A DNA stretch of 21,609 nt from a virus: the IMG/VR virus record IMGVR_UViG_3300031140_000050, positions 1 through 21,609 of that record; one strand, given 5' to 3'. Position 1 is the stretch's first letter; every line of letters begins with the position of its first letter. Below are positions 1-6,991 of this stretch, one piece after another. A program made the position numbers and the translations under genes. Under the pieces are notes generated by a model. It did no database searches. It saw only the letters and a program-made list of their open reading frames with translations, and was not told where the DNA came from.

Positions 1-524
1 GCGTCAGATGCGGAAACGGTTCCAGCTGTTGTTATGTTACTATCAATATCTATTATACCGAATCCAGGTACAAGCGATCCAACTTCAAGATCACCAACTG
101 CGTTTATGCCAGTCTGAGATGTGTCAACACTGAATGTCGCATTTGAAAGTGTTAGTCCAGTACCAGCATCGTATGTTGTATCTACGTTATTCTCATCCGA
201 TGTTATTGTTATTGTATTTCCAGCACCATTAACGGTTATACCAGTTCCACCTTCAAACGTAACGGTCTCTGTTCCTCCACTACCATCGTTTGTTAATACC
301 ATAGACGGATCAGGACCAGTGGCTATTGACATTGTATACGTTGTATCGGTTCCACCTAGCGTTGACTGGTCAATTGCTTGGATATTACCATCCATGTCAA
401 TAACCAATACACTAGCTTCACTGTCAACTGCTTGTGACGTTTGTCCTATATTTATTCCTGCGGAGGCTGTTACAGTATTTAATACTGCATCACTGCCACT
501 GACTATTACTTTTTTCCACGCCAT
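1..524 (-). CDS. Fibre-like structural protein, 3' end outside window
   Basis: The reading frame starts with ATG at 522-524 and stays open to base 1, so only the first 174 residues are visible. It begins MAWKKVIVSGSDAVLN and continues with low-complexity Ser/Thr/Gly/Asn-rich beta-type sequence, including GGTDTTYTM, GGTGITVNGAGNTITI and NNVDTTYDAGTGLTLS, a pattern common in trimeric phage tail fibres. No enzymatic motif is visible. A good ribosome site (AAAGGAAA) lies about 8 nt before the ATG, and the preceding gene stops at 552, leaving a 27-nt gap. It is probably in the same operon as the three structural genes before it. The fibre role is inferred from composition and neighbours; the receptor-binding end, if any, is outside the window. 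Confidence 0.8.
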   Translation of the reverse strand, partial: MAWKKVIVSGSDAVLNTVTASAGINIGQTSQAVDSEASVLVIDMDGNIQAIDQSTLGGTDTTYTMSIATGPDPSMVLTNDGSGGTETVTFEGGTGITVNGAGNTITITSDENNVDTTYDAGTGLTLSNATFSVDTSQTGINAVGDLEVGSLVPGFGIIDIDSNITTAGTVSASD

Positions 525-551
525 TTTGTTGTTTCCTTTATATTATGTTAT

Positions 552-1703
552 TTAATATGTTTTTCCATTGAATTGACTTACCTGTTCTGGTAATATCGGT
601 GTTGGCAAATAATATCCGGCTGTTCCAGATACTGGTTGATATATGCCGGGTGGTGCTGGATATATTAATCCAGCGTCAGTGAATACATGTGATCCAGATG
701 ATACTGTGTGTGTTCCATATTGTGGCGCAGCGTTTGTGCCACTTGGCATATATATTGTAACAGCGTCGGTTGGGCCAGTTAGTAATATGTCACCACTAGC
801 ATATCTATTACAGCTTACCGATAAACTGGTCATTGATGAGCTAAATTGCATAATTCTGTGTGTTGGGAAAAAGTCATATATTGCATCCGGACCATCTCCA
901 AATGCCTTCATCTTAATATGATGTGCAACGTAGCTATAATCTACGCCAGTTAGTAATGATCCAGATCCAATAGGCACATTTAATAGTGATGCGGACGTTG
1001 GTGATCCACCGGATACAGTGTATATTTGATTAGCATCATATTGTGCTGGTGAATATTCTGATCCAGTATAATAGTTCAAGTGAATTGATTTGCTTTCATA
1101 GTTAGCTGTGAATGCGATGGTTTCCATTGGCAATGTATGCTCAACTAATCCAGCGTATCCAGTTCGTGGACTACCATCAACTGAATATACCATGCTTGTG
1201 CAATTTGTGGAAGAGTTGACAACAAATATAGATTGTAAATCCCCTATTATAGATGGGGATATTGTAAAGCTTGCTGTTGCAGCCACGGTTTCATCTTCAT
1301 CTATTTGCATAATGACATCAGGCCAAGTAGTATTATCAAAGAATGATGTACTTATTTGCAAATATCCTGCTGCTGATATTGATGATGATCCAGTTGCCAA
1401 CGATGCAGATACTAGATATTCATCCATACTGGATAAGAAGTCTGCATTTGGTATACCAGTATATGACAGACCACTGCCAGAATCATATATATAGAATCCT
1501 GCATCAAATGTGCCGTCTGTTGTCTTGGTTATAGTATCGCGATTGAACCACCCATTTGCATTTTTAGATGCTTTTGCACCATGTTGCAGTTTGCGTGGGA
1601 GTCTATGCTTAGGTCTAAACATTAGGTCATTGGATGAATCGGCAACAGAAGCTACCAACTCAGTCCATGATTTTATTTCCCATTTGTTTTTGTATTTTGC
1701 CAT
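552..1703 (-). CDS. Unknown structural protein, probably tail or fibre
   Basis: This is a 383-residue protein with an ATG start, a ribosome site AAGGAAAA about 5 nt upstream and a promoter-like motif 18 nt upstream. The first 60 residues are basic (PKHRLPRKLQHGAKASK); the rest is rich in Ser, Thr, Gly and Tyr with predicted beta character, for example FDAGFYIYDSGSGLSYTG and the Pro-rich end near PAPPGIYQPVSG. There is no signal peptide, membrane segment or catalytic motif. I do not recognise the family. Its place among fibre-type genes and its composition suggest a virion surface or tail component with a basic N-terminal attachment region, but this is inference. Confidence 0.75.
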   Translation of the reverse strand: MAKYKNKWEIKSWTELVASVADSSNDLMFRPKHRLPRKLQHGAKASKNANGWFNRDTITKTTDGTFDAGFYIYDSGSGLSYTGIPNADFLSSMDEYLVSASLATGSSSISAAGYLQISTSFFDNTTWPDVIMQIDEDETVAATASFTISPSIIGDLQSIFVVNSSTNCTSMVYSVDGSPRTGYAGLVEHTLPMETIAFTANYESKSIHLNYYTGSEYSPAQYDANQIYTVSGGSPTSASLLNVPIGSGSLLTGVDYSYVAHHIKMKAFGDGPDAIYDFFPTHRIMQFSSSMTSLSVSCNRYASGDILLTGPTDAVTIYMPSGTNAAPQYGTHTVSSGSHVFTDAGLIYPAPPGIYQPVSGTAGYYLPTPILPEQVSQFNGKTY

Positions 1704-1721
1704 TTGTTTTCCTTATTTGAT

Positions 1722-1733
1722 TATAAATATCAA
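1722..1733 (-). promoter_or_regulatory. Promoter-like motif before the 383-aa gene
   Basis: The coding strand reads TTGATATTTATA, an exact match to the motif repeated through the window. It ends 18 nt before the ATG at 1703. Its TGA is also the stop codon of the preceding gene (1730-1732). The promoter role is inferred from recurrence and position. Confidence 0.6.
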
Positions 1734-2347
1734 TATCCTAGGTAAAAATCACCAGATGCACTATAGAACATTCCACCTGCAACTACATCTGGTGTTTCAA
1801 AGAATTGCCCTAACATTGTTACACCTTGTAGATTTATCACAAATCGTGCTTCTTCGTCGTCATTTAGTTTTACGGCGAATAGTGGAGATGTTCCGTCTCC
1901 GTTTATTTGCATTGTTGATGTTGACATTATTGGGGCGAATAATGAACCTGATATTTGTAAATTAAATTGTGGGTCAACTATGTTGAGTCCAACATTTCCA
2001 TTTTCAGCTGTGCCAAAGGGTGAGGATATTATTGTTCTTGGCGCTGATGATCCAATTGGAAATGAAATATTGTCAGTTATATCAACTACATTTGAATTGA
2101 TAATATCTATGTTGACAGTGTTTACCTTCTCCGGCGATATATCAACGGACACATTAACATCAGTTGGCGCCAATATATTGTCAAACACCTGATCGACTAC
2201 GATAGTTGATCCGTCTAGCACATTGCTATCCGATACGACTATTACATTAGTTCCAAGCGTAATATCACTTATATCGAGGCTGTTTGCCGCAACATCTGAT
2301 ACTTCGATTGAATCATTGTTTTTCAGTATGTCTATAGAGTGCGCCAA
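1730..2347 (-). CDS. Small fibre-like structural protein with TTG start
   Basis: This 205-residue protein probably starts at TTG (2345-2347), with GAGG about 7 nt upstream; no closer in-frame ATG fits. The N-terminal half is made of Asp/Val/Ile/Asn-rich beta repeats (SLDISDITLGTNVIVV, VNVSVDIS, VNTVNIDIINSNVVDI). The C-terminal half contains FNLQISGSLFAPIMSTSTMQ and ends GGMFYSASGDFYLGY, an ending I associate with fibre proteins of marine phages. It lies in the same frame as the preceding gene, separated only by a TAG stop and one codon, so stop readthrough would join the two proteins. The function is unrecognised; a baseplate or fibre role is inferred. Confidence 0.7.
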   Translation of the reverse strand: MAHSIDILKNNDSIEVSDVAANSLDISDITLGTNVIVVSDSNVLDGSTIVVDQVFDNILAPTDVNVSVDISPEKVNTVNIDIINSNVVDITDNISFPIGSSAPRTIISSPFGTAENGNVGLNIVDPQFNLQISGSLFAPIMSTSTMQINGDGTSPLFAVKLNDDEEARFVINLQGVTMLGQFFETPDVVAGGMFYSASGDFYLGY

Positions 2348-2350
2348 GAG

Positions 2351-2719
2351 CTACCTCGTTACCTGCTTTGAAAGTCTAATAGATCCTTGTAGCAACCGCG
2401 TTACCGTTCCTTCATCATCTTCTAATTCGATGTCATATACCGCAGTATCGAATATATAGTTTGTTGTTGCTGCAGCCTCAATTCGGAGTCCTATTGTTCC
2501 GCTTGCTGTAGTCTCTGGTGTTGCTAATATTGTTAGTCCACCATCCGATGCTGTTGAAAATGTATCAATGGTTGATCCATCAGATATAGATTCACGTATA
2601 TGCATTCGCACGTCGTATCCAGTTAGAGGAATAACGGTGTTCAGCTTATCCTTATATGTGAATTGCTTAACAACGGTTGTTCCCTGTTCTATTGTAAAAT
2701 TATATATTCCAGCTGACAT
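2351..2719 (-). CDS. BppU-N-like small tail/baseplate protein
   Basis: This 122-residue protein has a clear ribosome site (AGGAGAA, 5 nt before the ATG). It opens with IYNFTIEQGTTVVKQFTYKD, followed by PLTGYDVRMHIRES and DIELEDDEGTVTRLLQGSIR. This is the layout of a small beta-sandwich domain often found next to phage tail-fibre genes and resembling the N-terminal domain of BppU-type baseplate proteins: an alternating-strand start, an LTGY...M.IR turn and a final GT+TRLLQG strand. It would act as an adaptor between tail and fibres. The family resemblance is from memory and moderate. It ends with TAG in frame with the next gene. Confidence 0.7.
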   Translation of the reverse strand: MSAGIYNFTIEQGTTVVKQFTYKDKLNTVIPLTGYDVRMHIRESISDGSTIDTFSTASDGGLTILATPETTASGTIGLRIEAAATTNYIFDTAVYDIELEDDEGTVTRLLQGSIRLSKQVTR

Positions 2720-2741
2720 TAGTTCTCCTGATGTTGTTTAT

Positions 2742-2753
2742 TATAAGTATCAA
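2742..2753 (-). promoter_or_regulatory. Promoter-like motif before the 122-aa gene
   Basis: The coding strand reads TTGATACTTATA, differing from the consensus at one position (C for T). It ends 22 nt before the ATG at 2719 and lies in the 49-nt gap after phoH. Confidence 0.6.
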
Positions 2754-2768
2754 CAGCCACGACCATAT

Positions 2769-3443
2769 TTATTTTTTATGGTTCTTGTCATAGTGTGGCA
2801 AGATTTCGTCTAATATTGGGTGACGGTGGTTTTCTAATAACTGAATTAGATTTAGACGTTCAATTGTTGAAATTGATGATAGGAAATTTAAGCCGGTATC
2901 ACTACGATGCTTCAAGTCAGTTTGATCTGTATCTCCACAGAATAGCATCTTTGATCCTATACCTATTCTTTGTAATATCATCAATGTTTGATCATGTTCC
3001 AAATTCTGACATTCATCAATTATTACAACTGAATTTGTGAATGTTCTACCACGCATATATGATACTGGAACTATCTCAATTTGATCATTACTTATCAATT
3101 GGTCAATTCGTTCTCTACGTAGTAATTGATACATGTTACTATATATAGGCGCAACCCAAGGACCCATTTTTTCTTCTAATTTTCCAGGTAGATAACCTAG
3201 ATCCTCTTTTGAAATTGTTGGTCGAGTAATAACGATCCTATTGACCTGTCGGTCTAATACCATTTGCAGTGCTATTTGGCATGCTAATAATGTTTTACCA
3301 CTACCTGCTTTTCCCAATATTACGGCTATGTCCGATTCAAGAATCGTCGCCTTAGCTTTTTTCTGCTCTTCATTTAACGATAATAAAAATCTATAACCTT
3401 TTTTGTTATTCTTTTTACCAGTCTTTGTAAAATCACATGTCAT
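2769..3443 (-). CDS. phoH: PhoH-like P-loop ATPase
   Basis: This 224-residue protein is a PhoH-family ATPase. Visible motifs are Walker A GKAGSGKT (residues 44-51), the RP of VITRPT (about 71-76), RGRTF (131-135), Walker B VVIIDECQN (139-147) and the sensor-like GDTDQ (170-174). PhoH proteins are related to the helicase domain of superfamily 1; the name comes from the phosphate regulon, but in phages the gene is common without a proven phosphate link and RNA-related roles have been suggested. It is close to the PhoH core length and has no added RNase or KH domain. It has its own promoter-like motif and lies just after the capsid-gene terminator, so it is likely transcribed separately. Ribosome site AAAGGAGA. 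Confidence 0.93.
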   Translation of the reverse strand: MTCDFTKTGKKNNKKGYRFLLSLNEEQKKAKATILESDIAVILGKAGSGKTLLACQIALQMVLDRQVNRIVITRPTISKEDLGYLPGKLEEKMGPWVAPIYSNMYQLLRRERIDQLISNDQIEIVPVSYMRGRTFTNSVVIIDECQNLEHDQTLMILQRIGIGSKMLFCGDTDQTDLKHRSDTGLNFLSSISTIERLNLIQLLENHRHPILDEILPHYDKNHKK

Positions 3444-3463
3444 ATATTATCTCCTTTATTACC

Positions 3464-3475
3464 TATAAATATACA
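3464..3475 (-). promoter_or_regulatory. Promoter-like motif before phoH
   Basis: The coding strand reads TGTATATTTATA, matching the TATTTATA core but with weaker upstream bases. It ends 20 nt before the phoH ATG and directly follows the terminator of the capsid gene, as expected for a restart of transcription. Confidence 0.55.
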
Positions 3476-3481
3476 CTAGAC

Positions 3482-3509
3482 AAAAAAAGAGACCTATTCC
3501 TAGGTCTCT
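3482..3509 (-). terminator. Rho-independent terminator after the capsid gene
   Basis: A perfect 9-bp stem (AGAGACCTA at 3488-3496 with TAGGTCTCT at 3501-3509) and a 4-nt loop is followed on the coding strand by seven T residues (3482-3488). It lies about 30 nt after the capsid stop codon at 3542. This is the clearest terminator in the window. Confidence 0.93.
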
Positions 3510-3541
3510 CTTAATAAATATATAGTATTAGTATACTACAA

Positions 3542-5032
3542 TTACGCTGTTGTTACTGCGCCAATCGAACTTACGTTCGTAGCTGGAACAGTTACTACAC
3601 CATAGTAATCCTTACGAACTACTTTCTTAGCGTAACGTGTCATTACACCTTTTCTTGGCGTAAAGTTGGTTGGATCATAAACCAGTGGAGTCATAATTAA
3701 TGGAATATATGGCGCAAATACTGCTCCAGTTTCCAAGAATTGATTACCTCTGAATCCAACTAAGATATCATCACCAGTCCAATACGGGTTTTTGTAAACC
3801 GTCCATCTGTTTCTAAGTGCACCAACTGCGGTTACACCCATTGCAAATTTCTCTGATGTACCATCTGTATCAACTGAGTATCCTGGGATAGCTTCTAAAT
3901 ATGTTGCAACTTTCGGAGAACATACCATGAAGTTAGCACCACCACGCATAGTTGATTGATGTATAACATTAGACATATTTTGTAGCGTTCCACCTAACGT
4001 AGCTAGTTGGTCAGATTGAACCATACCACCTGAGATAGTTGGGAATGTGTGTGTTGCCGAAAATGCAGCAGCACCTTTTAACATTGCTAATATTTCCATA
4101 TCAATTTCCATTGAGATGTATTCAGAAAGCATTGATGTTAATTCAGCTTCTGCATCAATTGAATGATACGCATTCAAATCTTGTGCAAATTCTGGAGACC
4201 ATTTAACCTTTAGTTTACGTGTTTTCGCAACCAAAGCCTCTTGTTCTAGTTTAACTTCAATTTCTGGAATTTCAAGATCTACACCTTTACCATCCGCAGT
4301 TCCACCCATTTCAATTCCGACTTTGTCTTCAAAATCACCACGTAAATGTGCTGTTGCAGTATTTGCGTAATAATGAATATTACCTATAGCTCCAGCTATC
4401 ATACCATCAAACGTAGCAACGTTTCCTGTTGTAATTGATTTTACCGGATAATGTACAGAATTAGATACAAAATAGAATGATTTTGCTAAATCTAAATCTG
4501 CGTCAGCTAATGCGATAGTCGATGCAGATGATACTAATGTTACTTCAGCAGATACCTTTTTACCTAACGAGTAACCAGCAGATTCACCACGTACTTCACC
4601 ATATAATGCAGAAGCAGTATTTGCAGCACCTTTTTTGTCAGAATTACCAAACAAAGAATCGTCTTTAGTATTCTTACCTTTAGTTGTTCCGTATTTGAAA
4701 TCCATCCAGAAAACTAAACCAGAAGGCAAGTTCATTGGTTGTACAGATACAAATTCTTTTGCAGAAATTTCACCGAAAATTCTACGAACTAATGGTAATG
4801 CAACACCGTTCCAGTCTTCAGCTTGTCCACCAGCATTGATACTATTTGATTCTGAAATTAATTGTTTTGCTTGGTTTTCTAAAAGGATAGCAGTATTATG
4901 TTTGTTATAATCTGTATCGATTCCTTCTAGTAATCCAGTTGCTTCCCACTTTGTAACAAGACTCTTAGTCTCGTTTCTTTGTGCTCTAAATTGAGCTTGT
5001 GAGTCATTTAATAAGTCATTAATTTGTGACAT
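3542..5032 (-). CDS. 23: Major capsid protein (gp23-like)
   Basis: This 496-residue protein matches T4 gp23 (521 residues) in length and sequence. Key stretches are an N-terminal helical propeptide (about 1-61), LPLVRRIFGEISAKEFVSVQ, LPSGLVFWMDFKYG, and the C-terminal APYIPLIMTPLVYDPTNF. T4 gp23 loses its first 65 residues when gp21 cuts after Glu in an (I/L)xE motif; here LISE ending at residue 61 is the natural candidate site. The product forms the HK97-fold hexamers of the head. The ribosome site is strong (AGGAGAA) and lies in the short gap after the scaffold gene, so the two are probably co-transcribed. A strong terminator follows. No separate gp24-like vertex gene is seen in the window. 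Confidence 0.97.
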   Translation of the reverse strand: MSQINDLLNDSQAQFRAQRNETKSLVTKWEATGLLEGIDTDYNKHNTAILLENQAKQLISESNSINAGGQAEDWNGVALPLVRRIFGEISAKEFVSVQPMNLPSGLVFWMDFKYGTTKGKNTKDDSLFGNSDKKGAANTASALYGEVRGESAGYSLGKKVSAEVTLVSSASTIALADADLDLAKSFYFVSNSVHYPVKSITTGNVATFDGMIAGAIGNIHYYANTATAHLRGDFEDKVGIEMGGTADGKGVDLEIPEIEVKLEQEALVAKTRKLKVKWSPEFAQDLNAYHSIDAEAELTSMLSEYISMEIDMEILAMLKGAAAFSATHTFPTISGGMVQSDQLATLGGTLQNMSNVIHQSTMRGGANFMVCSPKVATYLEAIPGYSVDTDGTSEKFAMGVTAVGALRNRWTVYKNPYWTGDDILVGFRGNQFLETGAVFAPYIPLIMTPLVYDPTNFTPRKGVMTRYAKKVVRKDYYGVVTVPATNVSSIGAVTTA

Positions 5033-5059
5033 TATTTTCTCCTAATCTTCTAATTGTTT

Positions 5060-5875
5060 TTATTTTAAACCAGCCAGTCTTTGCATTCTAGATGAAAAGT
5101 GATTGGCTTCAACGATTACGTCCTTAGACGGTTTAGTTGACTTTGTTGCTTTAGATGCGAATCCTTCAGCTACACGTTGTTTTTTTGGAGAATATCCAGT
5201 TAATGATTCAGCTAATGTTGAATACACTAATTTTACTTCGCGTACTGAGTTTGCTCTGTCGAACGTTTCAATTACATTCATCTTTTGAGATTCAGATAAA
5301 TTGAACGATCTAAACAATTTGTTTGAGAACAACAGTTTTGAATTCAATAAATTAACTTCGTTGATTGTATCTTTCAAGGTTTGGATTGTCTTGTAAGCTT
5401 CCTCTAAGTCATTATTTTCTTCTACTGCTTCTTCTTCGTCTGCATCTTCTTGTAACGATTTGATGATTTCGTCTAAATCAATTTCTTCTTCTTCTTCAGC
5501 TTCAGGTTCTGCTGCTTCGTTTGTTTGACTTTCGTCTAACTCTTCTTCAGCTTCTTCTTCGTCTTCCAATTCTTTGATGATTGATTCTAACTCTAATGCT
5601 TCTTCATCCTCATCTTCAACAGCCTCTACTACCTCATCTTCTGCAGATTCTTCGTCTTCATTATCTTCTTCAGCTTCTGCGTCTTCAACTATGTTGATTT
5701 CGTCAAGCTCTGAATCGTCTAAATCGTCTTCCATATCTTCAGCTATTTTTTGTGATAGCATAGATTGAAGTTTCGGTGTGAAAGCTTCCTCTAATGCAAT
5801 TTTAGCGTTAGCTATCGCGGTTTCACGCACAGCTTTAGCGTCAGCAATTGCTTCTTTTAACAAGTCTTTTGACAT
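5060..5875 (-). CDS. 22: Prohead core scaffold protein (gp22-like)
   Basis: The start is placed at ATG 5873-5875 (MSKDLLKEAI) because AAGGAGAAA lies 5 nt upstream; a longer version would need a TTG start at 5926. The 271-residue product matches T4 gp22 (269) in length and in gene order before the capsid gene. It has an N-terminal helix, a very long Glu/Asp-rich coiled middle (about 45-170), and a C-terminal end with SSRMQRLAGLK, typical of gp22 relatives. The scaffold is degraded by the prohead protease during maturation; SQKIAE ending near residue 46 fits the (I/L)xE cutting rule. The acidity is normal for this family, and the GAA/GAC runs create Ser-rich false frames on the other strand. 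Confidence 0.92.
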   Translation of the reverse strand: MSKDLLKEAIADAKAVRETAIANAKIALEEAFTPKLQSMLSQKIAEDMEDDLDDSELDEINIVEDAEAEEDNEDEESAEDEVVEAVEDEDEEALELESIIKELEDEEEAEEELDESQTNEAAEPEAEEEEEIDLDEIIKSLQEDADEEEAVEENNDLEEAYKTIQTLKDTINEVNLLNSKLLFSNKLFRSFNLSESQKMNVIETFDRANSVREVKLVYSTLAESLTGYSPKKQRVAEGFASKATKSTKPSKDVIVEANHFSSRMQRLAGLK

Positions 5876-5907
5876 TGTTTTCTCCTTAAATATTTTGTTT
5901 GGAAATA

Positions 5908-5923
5908 GGGTTATTATGAACCC
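5908..5923 (-). promoter_or_regulatory. Small hairpin in the scaffold-gene leader
   Basis: GGGTT (5908-5912) and AACCC (5919-5923) form a 5-bp stem with a 6-nt loop. It lies in a leader of about 110 nt between the promoter-like motif at 5989 and the scaffold ATG at 5875, the longest leader in the window. There is no T-run after it, so it is not a good terminator. A role in mRNA stability is only a guess. Confidence 0.3.
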
Positions 5924-5988
5924 CAATAGAAATTATAATGTAGCAGGTGTATTATATATAAGATGATACATTTTTGTGCTATTCATTT

Positions 5989-6000
5989 TATAAGTATCAT
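5989..6000 (-). promoter_or_regulatory. Promoter-like motif for the scaffold-capsid operon
   Basis: The coding strand reads ATGATACTTATA, keeping the GATA(C/T)TTATA core. It lies after the bS21 terminator and 113 nt before the scaffold start, so it probably drives genes 22 and 23 together. A second AT-rich TATAAT-like stretch lies near 5951-5956. Confidence 0.5.
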
Positions 6001-6011
6001 TGCCTTTCGCC

Positions 6012-6043
6012 AAAAACAACAATAGGGGGATGATTAGTCCCCC
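6012..6043 (-). terminator. Terminator-like hairpin after bS21
   Basis: GGGGGA (6025-6030) and TCCCCC (6038-6043) form a 6-bp, very GC-rich stem with a 7-nt loop. The coding strand then reads TATTGTTGTTTTTGG, a T-rich but interrupted tail. It lies 27 nt after the bS21 stop. It is the only run of five G or C residues in this AT-rich region, which supports a real function. Confidence 0.75.
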
Positions 6044-6069
6044 ATGTTAAATATAGTATGTATATATTA

Positions 6070-6405
6070 TTACATTGCCTGGCCGTCAACAATTGTTGTC
6101 CAGCATTCAGTGTCATTCTCAGTTTCTCTAAACTTTTTCAGCCTCATAAACTCAGCACGAACTGCGTCTTTTTTCTTTTTTCGTCTTGCAACAGCTGGTT
6201 TTGTATATTCCATTCTGTCCTTGAATTCAGTTAAGATTTCTGATTCTTTAACCTGTCTCTTGAATATTTTAAGAGCTTTTTCCAAATCTCCAGTAGTTGG
6301 TCCTGGTACATTTACTCCATTTGGAATTCCTGGAATAATGAAGTCAGTTTTTTTTCTACTTGTCTTGTTTGAATTTTCACGATAATTACTTTGGTACTTT
6401 GGCAT
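6070..6405 (-). CDS. rpsU: Phage-encoded ribosomal protein bS21 homologue
   Basis: This 111-residue basic protein contains a full bS21-like core at about residues 37-95: GDLEKALKIFKRQVKESEIL, then TEFKDRMEYTKPAVARRKKK and AVRAEFMRLKKF. It matches the bacterial bS21 pattern of a helix with A+++FKR, an acidic/basic turn, and (R/E)xYxKPxxxRxxKxxxA. bS21 binds the small ribosomal subunit near the anti-Shine-Dalgarno end of 16S rRNA, and phage copies are known from pelagiphages and other large phages. This copy has an added 36-residue N-terminal part and a short C-terminal tail (TECWTTIVDGQAM). The ribosome site is weak (AGGA). It is flanked by terminators on both sides, so it has its own transcript; a possible AT-rich promoter (AATATAAAATAATAA) lies at about 6424-6438. 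Confidence 0.85.
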   Translation of the reverse strand: MPKYQSNYRENSNKTSRKKTDFIIPGIPNGVNVPGPTTGDLEKALKIFKRQVKESEILTEFKDRMEYTKPAVARRKKKKDAVRAEFMRLKKFRETENDTECWTTIVDGQAM

Positions 6406-6452
6406 GCTTGTCCTAGTTTAGGTGGTTATTATTTTATATTGTTAAATATAAC

Positions 6453-6485
6453 AAAAAAAGATGACATAGAAAAATCTGTGCCATC
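6453..6485 (-). terminator. Rho-independent terminator after the 149-aa gene
   Basis: An 11-bp stem with one mismatch and one G-T pair (GATGACATAGA at 6460-6470 with TCTGTGCCATC at 6475-6485) and a 4-nt loop is followed on the coding strand by seven T residues (6453-6459). It lies 41 nt after the stop at 6527 and separates the protease unit from bS21. Confidence 0.9.
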
Positions 6486-6526
6486 TTTTATTATATAAAT
6501 GTTGTTAATTATTTCAAGTAGACTGG

Positions 6527-6976
6527 TTAGTCTCCTATGTAGTTATCCAATACATCTTCAACAGCTTGCCAAGCTTTAGCAAATTTACGTGTTAATCCCT
6601 TGTCCTGCTTAGATATAATCTTATACATGTTACCCATTGCTGTGTGGTATTTGTTGTAGTTGGAATCAAATTCTGACGATTCATTTAACGTTGGTTCGGA
6701 GCTTTCCTTTAATTTTTTGCCCCAACCTTTGCCATATGTCTTAATCATTTCAGCATCGCTGTTCAGCTTAACCTTGCCATTCGATTCAACCTTATGCTTA
6801 CCATTACCATCTAATCCTAAATGAACATCGCCATTTGGTAGTTTAGCCGGTCCCTTTTGTTTCCAATTGAACCCAGTTGATTTTATGGTGGATCCACTCT
6901 TTGGATCGCTTCCAGCAAAGTTGTCAGCTTCAGCTATTGTAGTCTTGATCAATTGTATTAATTCAGTTTTTTTCAT
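6527..6976 (-). CDS. Unknown small protein, possible internal head protein
   Basis: This 149-residue protein sits between the protease gene and bS21. It starts MKKTELIQLIKTTIAEADNF, a short helix ending in IAE at residues 14-16, which fits the (I/L)xE rule of T4-type prohead protease and resembles capsid-targeting peptides. The middle is Gly/Lys/Asp-rich (GFNWKQKGPAKLPNGDVHLG, NGKHKVESNGKVKLN); the end is helical (RKFAKAWQAVEDVLDNYIGD). No known domain is recognised. It starts 15 nt after the protease stop with a weak ribosome site (GGAA), and a strong terminator follows, so it closes the transcription unit. A packaged core protein is a plausible guess, not shown. Confidence 0.75.
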   Translation of the reverse strand: MKKTELIQLIKTTIAEADNFAGSDPKSGSTIKSTGFNWKQKGPAKLPNGDVHLGLDGNGKHKVESNGKVKLNSDAEMIKTYGKGWGKKLKESSEPTLNESSEFDSNYNKYHTAMGNMYKIISKQDKGLTRKFAKAWQAVEDVLDNYIGD

Positions 6977-6991
6977 AGCTAATTCCGTATA

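Noticed and set aside
121-555. Plus-strand 144-codon frame
   Set aside because: It is a mirror of the minus-strand fibre-like gene that starts at 524 with a good ribosome site; its Ser/Val/Pro-rich sequence reflects Thr/Asn/Gly codons on the other strand.
5574-5768. Plus-strand Ser-rich frame (SSSSSSTASTTSSS)
   Set aside because: It is the antisense of the Glu-rich part of the scaffold gene; GAA and GAT repeats give Ser codons on the opposite strand.
5876-5926. 17-residue N-terminal extension of the scaffold protein
   Set aside because: It needs a TTG start with no ribosome site, whereas ATG 5875 has AAGGAGAAA at the right distance.
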